Source: Manis javanica (taxonomy: Eukaryota > Chordata > Mammalia > Pholidota > Manidae). Taken from it: a stretch of DNA of 64,000 nt. The stretch is taken from assembly GCF_040802235.1 (NCBI RefSeq), contig NC_133165.1, positions 46,203,629-46,267,628 on the forward strand, read 5' to 3'. Below are positions 59,241 through 64,000 of the stretch, in pieces (position 1 is the stretch's first letter; every line of letters starts with the position of its first letter). The notes under the pieces were generated by a model. That model did not search any database, was not told the DNA's origin, and was given only the letters and a program-made list of their open reading frames with translations. Both the position numbers and the translations under genes were made by a program.

Positions 59241-59589
59241 TGTTAAGTGCCAAAAATTTAACTAAATTAAAAGATCCAGTTTGCTTTATTGAACAATTCT
59301 TGAATCAGGCAGCATTCATTCATTCTAGCAAATAGAAAGGAGCTCCACCGAACTGCAAAAAAGAAAAGGTTTTTAAATGCAGAGAAGGAGCAGAAAAAAC
59401 CAGATTATTAGCAAACAATGCATTGTTTTAGGCAAGGGAAACAGAAGGAGTCTATCAGTAAATATCCTAGTGCTGGCCAGGAACTTCCATGTTTATTGGT
59501 TAAAAGGTCACACTGAGGGTCGGGGGTGGGGGTTGAAACTGCAGTTAGATTGGGTATTATATCTTGTTTGTTGACATGAGGCCTTAACA
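59241..59589 (-). repeat. Probable solo LTR
   Basis: Bounded by inverted termini: TGTTAAGTGCC at 59241 and its near mirror GGCCTTAACA ending at 59589. Read on the minus strand it begins TGTTAAGGCC and, near its end, has TTCAATAAAGC, an expected polyadenylation signal. Length 349 bp. No clear target duplication is seen and the family is not identified. Confidence 0.5.
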
Positions 59590-60006
59590 TATGACTTCAT
59601 TTTGGGTCTGTGGTTTTCTTTTTAACACTACAATAAACATATATTACTTGATTAATTATTTTAAAGTACTTTAGAGTGTTGCTCATATGCAAGGGATAAC
59701 TCTGTCTTCCTCTTCACATCCAAATTTTTCAAAAGAATTTGCCTCTCCTCAAATTTTCACTTTCTCACCTCACTTTTGGCAGGAATGGCCTGAACAACTG
59801 CAAAAGATTTTTGTTTGTTTAATCGCAGATGTAGAGGTTGGGTTGTTCATTGTTCACTTTATGGCACACTATAGTCATTGGGCTCTGTGTGTCCTCTCAT
59901 TTTATATACTCGCGGCTTTTTTCCTCTTTTCTCCAGTCCTCTTCCCCAATGTGCATGGGAGTGCCTTTGTAAAACATATGTGTTGTTTAGTATGCAAGCA
60001 TTTTTT
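59590..60006. other. Host DNA left of the C3orf33 retrocopy
   Basis: Carries the left copy of the target site (TATGCAAGCATTTTTT, 59991-60006). Sequence before it joins naturally to the DNA at 61771 when the insertions are removed; the joined sequence looks like old L1 or DNA-transposon 3' sequence. Confidence 0.5.
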
Positions 60007-61633
60007 AAATAAAGAGAGTCCTTTATTATAAGCAAGCAAAGCTGATAAAATTTAAAAAACATTCCTTTTAAACAAAACTAAATATGGCTTCCAAAAATAA
60101 CTAAAAGAACATTATTTGGCCAATAGTTAAATTCTCTCTTCAAATATTAGTACATCATGTATATCCTTCAACCTGGTAACCTTTTATAGAATGTTTTATT
60201 TTTCCTAAAAGCATATTACATGAATCACAATTCGTTTAAATTATTCTGATACTATATTTATAATAAGCATCTCTGAAATATTTAAATGCTGTTAGAATAC
60301 ACCTTTGATCACTGATGAAATTTTCATTTCAACTCAATGAAACATATCTATATATTTACATATTTTGCTCCTTTCAAAGTAGATCACCTCCAGCCCTCTT
60401 GGAATATTTTGCCCTTTTCTACAAAAGTGTATGCGACTTATAAGTTCTCTGAACTTCAGTATTAAAGAGTAATTATTCATGTTGTCTTTCCATGTTTCAT
60501 AAGTCCATCTAAATTTGTCATATCTTTCTTTTTTCAAGTTGAAATCTAATCCAGTTTTTTTAAACAACTGTCTTTTTTCCACATTTCTCTCCAGGAACCT
60601 TTGAATTTTTCCAAGTATGTTTCCTTTTCAGATTCTTCTTTCCATATTCCTTCTCCTTTTTTAAGGCTGTTAATTCAGCTTTAAGTAAGTTTCAGTGAAA
60701 TTTCCAATAGAATTTAGAATCATAATTTAGCCCTTTAACAAGAACAGTTTTGCCAAGGCCTCTTCTCAAAATTTCTTCATTCAGAAAAATACCTACCTTT
60801 ATTCACTAAAAGATAGCAAAACAGTGCTGAATTCTCCTTTCTAAGAAGTTGGAACCATAGTAGTTGGGAACGTTTTTGCAATCACACCTTCCCAGATTCG
60901 GTGAGTTCTACTCTGGCCAATTTAACTAGCAAAACACCACATGGCTCTTTTCTCCAAGAAGATATAATAGGTAAAGTAATGGGAATATGTTCAATTTCTA
61001 AACCATTCTCAGTTATTCAGCAAACTCATCCATGTAGTTTAACATTCCTCCATAGAAATCCTAGTGGAATATCTGAAGAACTCGTAAATTTTGATGTCTG
61101 GTCATCTAAGATGTCCCTCTCTTGCTTGAACTCCAGTGGCCTCTCACTTCACTTACAAGCCAAAAAAACTCTCCCTGGGCTACAGGACCTTCATGCCATG
61201 CCTCCCCTGGTCTCCTCTGCCCTTCCTCCAAACTGCTCTAAGGGACCCATGGGCGCCTGCAGCTGGGCAGTGTCTCGCTCTCTGGGGCACGCCCAGGCCC
61301 CGCTCATGGCCGGCAGTCCTCAGGCCGAGCCAGCCGCCTCCCTGGCCTGTGGGCTATGCCCCGCCACCGGCACACGCACCTCCTCGGCGATGCAGCCTCC
61401 TGCCAGGGGTCTAACTGGCCTGCATGCCCCCCAGGCTCACACCACAAGGCCCAGCACCCATCACTGCCCAGGTGGTGGGTCGGTGGTACCCGGACGAGCC
61501 ACAGTTGGTCGTCGGCCCACTGCGAGATCCGCACCACCACATTGGGTGCCACACGGTCCTGGTCTGGCAGCAGTGAGGCAGGGGCCGCGGGCCACCCCGC
61601 CATGTTCCCAGCTTCCCACAAGCCTGCATCCAT
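60007..61633 (-). pseudogene. C3orf33: Retroposed copy of C3orf33 (processed pseudogene)
   Basis: Intron-poor minus-strand copy. The N-terminus starts at ATG 61603 (MAGWPAAPASLLPDQD, then VVVRISQWADDQLWLVR), is interrupted at about 61487-61115 by non-homologous GC-rich DNA, then resumes with TSKFTSSSDIPLGFLWRN, LEIEHIPITLPIISSW, VLLVKLARVELTESGKV, LNEEILRRGLGKTV-like and LKAELTALKK segments, ending IHFCRKG at 60412. Several frameshifts and stops occur. The LNE..RRGLGKTV block is typical of SNase-like folds. The 3' UTR runs to 60007 with AATAAA about 20 bases before a short A-tail. It is flanked by a TATGCAAGCATTTTT TSD (59991 and 61634). Identification rests on my memory of the human protein. 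Confidence 0.82.
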
Positions 61634-61654
61634 TATGCAAGCATTTTTTTTTTT

Positions 61655-61758
61655 AATATGGAACGCTTCACGAATTTGTGTGTCATCCTTGCCCAGGGCC
61701 CACACTAATCTTCTCTGTATCGTTCCAATTTTAATATATGTACTGCCAAAGCAAGCAC
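61655..61758 (-). pseudogene. RNU6: U6 snRNA retropseudogene
   Basis: 104 bases equal to U6 snRNA with some substitutions, minus strand: starts GTGCTTGCTTTGGCAGTACA at 61758, contains the conserved ATTGGAACGATACAGAGAAG and GATGACACACAAATTCGTG, and ends GTTCCATATT followed by an 11-base A-tail (61654-61644). Flanking GCAAGCATTTTT copies at 61638-61649 and 61759-61770 show L1-mediated insertion. A full-length U6 lacking its upstream PSE/TATA is not expected to be transcribed. Confidence 0.93.
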
Positions 61759-61770
61759 GCAAGCATTTTT

Positions 61771-62127
61771 AATTTACCTAAATGGTATTGTGTTATCAAC
61801 CTCATTCTATTTCTTACTTTGTCTACTCAGCACTATGTTTTTAAGACCTGTCTTTGTTGTGTTCACCTAGCCTGTTATTTACAACAATCATGCATTATTT
61901 CGTATCAGACACCCACATTTTAGTTATTTGCACCCATGGTGATGGGCCTCTCAATTGCCTCCAACTACTGGCTACACAATGACATGGTGAACAACTTTGT
62001 GCATGTCCTGTTGTGGCCTGGGTGAGGATTTTTTCTGGGATGTACATCTGGTAGTGGGGCAGTAAGAACCTCTTCAATTCTGTTCCCTCATCATTCTGAT
62101 CAGGACAACCTTCTTAAAACACAAATG
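61771..62127. other. Host DNA right of the U6 copy
   Basis: Continues the sequence of 59990 once the retrocopies are removed. Motifs such as ATGGTATTGTGTTATCAACC and CTACACAATGACATGG suggest an ancient repeat; no gene. Confidence 0.45.
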
Positions 62128-63429
62128 TGGAAGGGAGGAGTCAAGACAATTGTGTGAGTAGTTCAGCGGAAATCTCCTCCCAAAAACATATATTTTTGAA
62201 AATACAACAAATACAACTATTCCTAAAAGAGACACCAGTAGACACAGTACAACAGCCAGGCAACATCTACATCTGCAAGAACTCAGCATCACACGAAGGG
62301 GGTAAGATATAAGCCGTGGCCCAGAGGGACCCAAACGCCCCCCTATCCCAGACCCTGGAGGGAAGAAAGGAGATGGAGTGGGGAGGGAGTGAAAGCCCAG
62401 CACTGCTAAACAACCAGCTCTAGAAATCCGTACCAGGAGTGCAGACACACGGTGCATGGGGTGCTGGATATTAGAGAAATGGAAAAGCAAAACCTGCGAG
62501 CAGGTCCCTGCAACTGGCGCCCCTGAGACAAAAGAAAAGCGAGTGCTTTTTGCAAGTCTTATAGGGACAGGGACCCCACAGCTGGACAAAGTTGTCCCAA
62601 TGCACGCACCCCAGCACCTGGGAATCTGGAGAACTCTAGGCGACCTAACCCCCTGGGTGGCAGTGCACCTCTGAAGCCCCTCACAGTGATAAGGAGCCTG
62701 CCAGTCATTCCCCCAACTGGCACGGATGCCAACACAGCAGCCCAGTAGTGTGAGAGCAGCAGCACACACCAGGGGAGGCAGTGCCAGAGGAGCTCGGGAG
62801 CAGTCTGTGCGAGCCAGCGGCGGCAGCCGAGCAGCCAGGGGTGGGCCCACATGGGCCAGCAGTGGCAGCTGGGGGCTGCCTGTATGAGCCTGCAGTGGCA
62901 GCACCAGAGAGGACCGGAAGCAGCTTGTGCGAGCCTGTGGCAGCGGCAACCAAACAACCCAGGAGCAGCCAGTGCGTGCCAGTGGCGGTGACACCAGAGG
63001 GGCCTGGAAGAGGCCTGCATGAGCCCGCAGCAGCACCAGAGGGGCCTGGGAGTGGCCTTCAGGAGCTGGCAGCAGCAGCAGAGGAGCAGGCCAGGAAGAG
63101 CTGCATCCCCAGCAGGCGCCCAGAATCTCAGCCTGGTGCACAGCTACCTGGGCCAGACCCAAAGGCCACTGCTGGCACACAGCTGTCTGGCAGAGGTGCT
63201 GCTTTCACAGGAGAGCACACCCGGCACGCCTGCTGCTTCCTGCAGGGCTCTGTGCTACCGTGACTGAGACCACACCCACAGCAGTTTAGGGGATTAATCC
63301 AGAGGCTGCTCCAGGAGTGTGGGTAACCAACACAGGCAGCAGAGAAGGGCAAGGTGACCAGCAAGCAGGAAAGGACTTTGTTCTCCCAGCTGACACACAC
63401 ACTACCAGCCTACGGCCACCGCTATCACC
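62128..63429 (+). promoter_or_regulatory. L1 5' UTR with degenerate GCAG-rich repeats, copy I
   Basis: The GC-rich internal promoter. 62760-63100 consists of degenerate repeats built around GGCAGC and GAGCC...GGCAGCAGCACCAGAGG. An antisense frame of 368 codons spans 62074-63180 (see findings). Confidence 0.8.
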
Positions 63430-64000
63430 ATGAAAAGGCAGAAGAATTTAGTGCAGTCCAAAATAGTCCAGACAACCACTGAGAGAGGGCTGGGGAAGGT
63501 AGGTTTAACCAATCTCCCCAAAAAAGAATTCAAAATAAAGGTCATAACCATGCTGATGGAGCTGCAGAGAAATATGCAAGAGCTAAGGGATGAAGTCCGG
63601 AGGGAGATTACAGAAATGAAACAATCTCTGAAAGGACTTAAGAGCAGACTGGATGAGGTGCAAGAGGCCATTAATGAAATAGAAACCACAGAACAGGAAT
63701 GCAGAGGAGCTGATGCAGAGAGAGATAAACGGATCTCCAGGAATGAAACAATATTAAGAGAACCGTGTGACCAATCGAAACAGAACAATATTCACATTAC
63801 AGGGGTACCAGAAGAAGAAAAGAGAGAAAAAGGGATAGAAAGTGTCTATGAAGAAATAATTGCTAAGAACTTCCCCAAACTGGGGGAGGAAATAGTTGCT
63901 TAGATCACGGAAGCACACATAACTCCCAACAGAAGGGACCCAAAGAGGACAACACCAAGACACATAATAATCAAATTAGCAAAGATCAAGGACAAAGGCA
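63430..64000 (+). pseudogene. L1 ORF1, copy I, premature stop, cut by window edge
   Basis: ATG 63430-63432 (MKRQKNLVQSKIVQTT). The 157-codon frame covers the N-terminal region, the coiled coil (ITMLMELQRNMQELRDEVRR, LKSRLDEVQEAINEIE) and the RRM start (ITGVPEEEKREKGIESVYEE). It stops at TAG 63901-63903, where other copies have a Gln codon or similar; the same frame continues afterwards (PNRRDPKRTTPRHIIIKLAK) to the window end. A single-codon lesion therefore interrupts an otherwise open ORF1 in the visible part. Confidence 0.92.

Larger units (their letters stand above)
62128..64000 (+). mobile_element. L1 copy I, plus strand, 3' end outside window
   Basis: Complete 5' end (GGAAGGGAGGAGTCAAGACA), 5' UTR of the A/D/E/G class to 63429 with one AAGTCTTATAGGGACAGG block near 62555, then ORF1 from 63430 into the window edge. 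It contains the best preserved ORF1 N-terminal half of the set. Confidence 0.94.

Noticed and set aside
60901-61656. 251-codon plus-strand ORF as a novel gene
   Set aside because: It is the antisense of the C3orf33 retrocopy and its GC-rich insert; the minus strand gives the recognisable protein.
61655-61758. Functional U6 snRNA gene
   Set aside because: It has an A-tail, TSDs and several substitutions, and lacks recognisable PSE and TATA elements upstream, so it is a retropseudogene.

Overview
The window is nuclear DNA of a placental mammal. It is built almost entirely of retrotransposon sequence: nine L1 (LINE-1) copies of one lineage group, older L1M, L2 and MIR relics, one endogenous betaretrovirus, and a retroposed mRNA plus U6 snRNA pair. 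I see no intact protein-coding gene. There is no abundant lineage SINE (no Alu, B1, Bov, CAN or similar), which fits SINE-poor lineages such as pangolins or some bats, but the species cannot be fixed from the sequence.

Layout. 1-5706: minus-strand L1 (A), its 3' end beyond the window. 5881-8056: two ancient L1M pieces in opposite orientation. 8057-9968: mostly unique DNA with a TG microsatellite and an L2 tail. 9969-15560: older minus L1 (B). 15568-17090: TG microsatellite, L1M 3' end, L2. 17091-23225: full-length minus L1 (C) with target-site duplications (TSDs). 24498-36318: a plus-strand betaretrovirus-like provirus with 6-bp TSDs, two LTRs, a tRNA-Lys3-type primer site, gag start, integrase end, env and a CTE-like RNA export element. 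Its middle is replaced by two minus L1 copies (D in E). 37450-50245: ancient minus L1 sequence interrupted by two plus-strand L1s, F (38008-44057) and G (44255-49932). 50246-53978: unique DNA with L2 relics and a CpG island (about 52880-53460) that looks like a housekeeping-type promoter. 53979-58915: minus L1 (H) with an internal deletion. 59241-59589: probable solo LTR. 60007-61758: minus-strand retrocopy of C3orf33 with a U6 pseudogene inserted in its duplicated target site. 62128-64000: plus L1 (I), 3' end beyond the window.

How the parts relate. L1 reverse transcriptase and endonuclease explain most of the window: the L1s themselves, the truncated L1 tail, the C3orf33 retrocopy and the U6 copy all carry TSDs, A-tails or both. 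No L1 copy has both ORFs open, so none looks autonomous. The most interesting item is the provirus. A betaretroviral gag/integrase backbone is joined to a CX6CC-type (alpha/gamma/type-D style) env whose surface subunit carries a probable immunoglobulin-like domain, with a type-D-like constitutive transport element upstream of the 3' LTR. The env is broken by two frameshifts and the provirus is defective. The CpG island is the only candidate for a host gene promoter.
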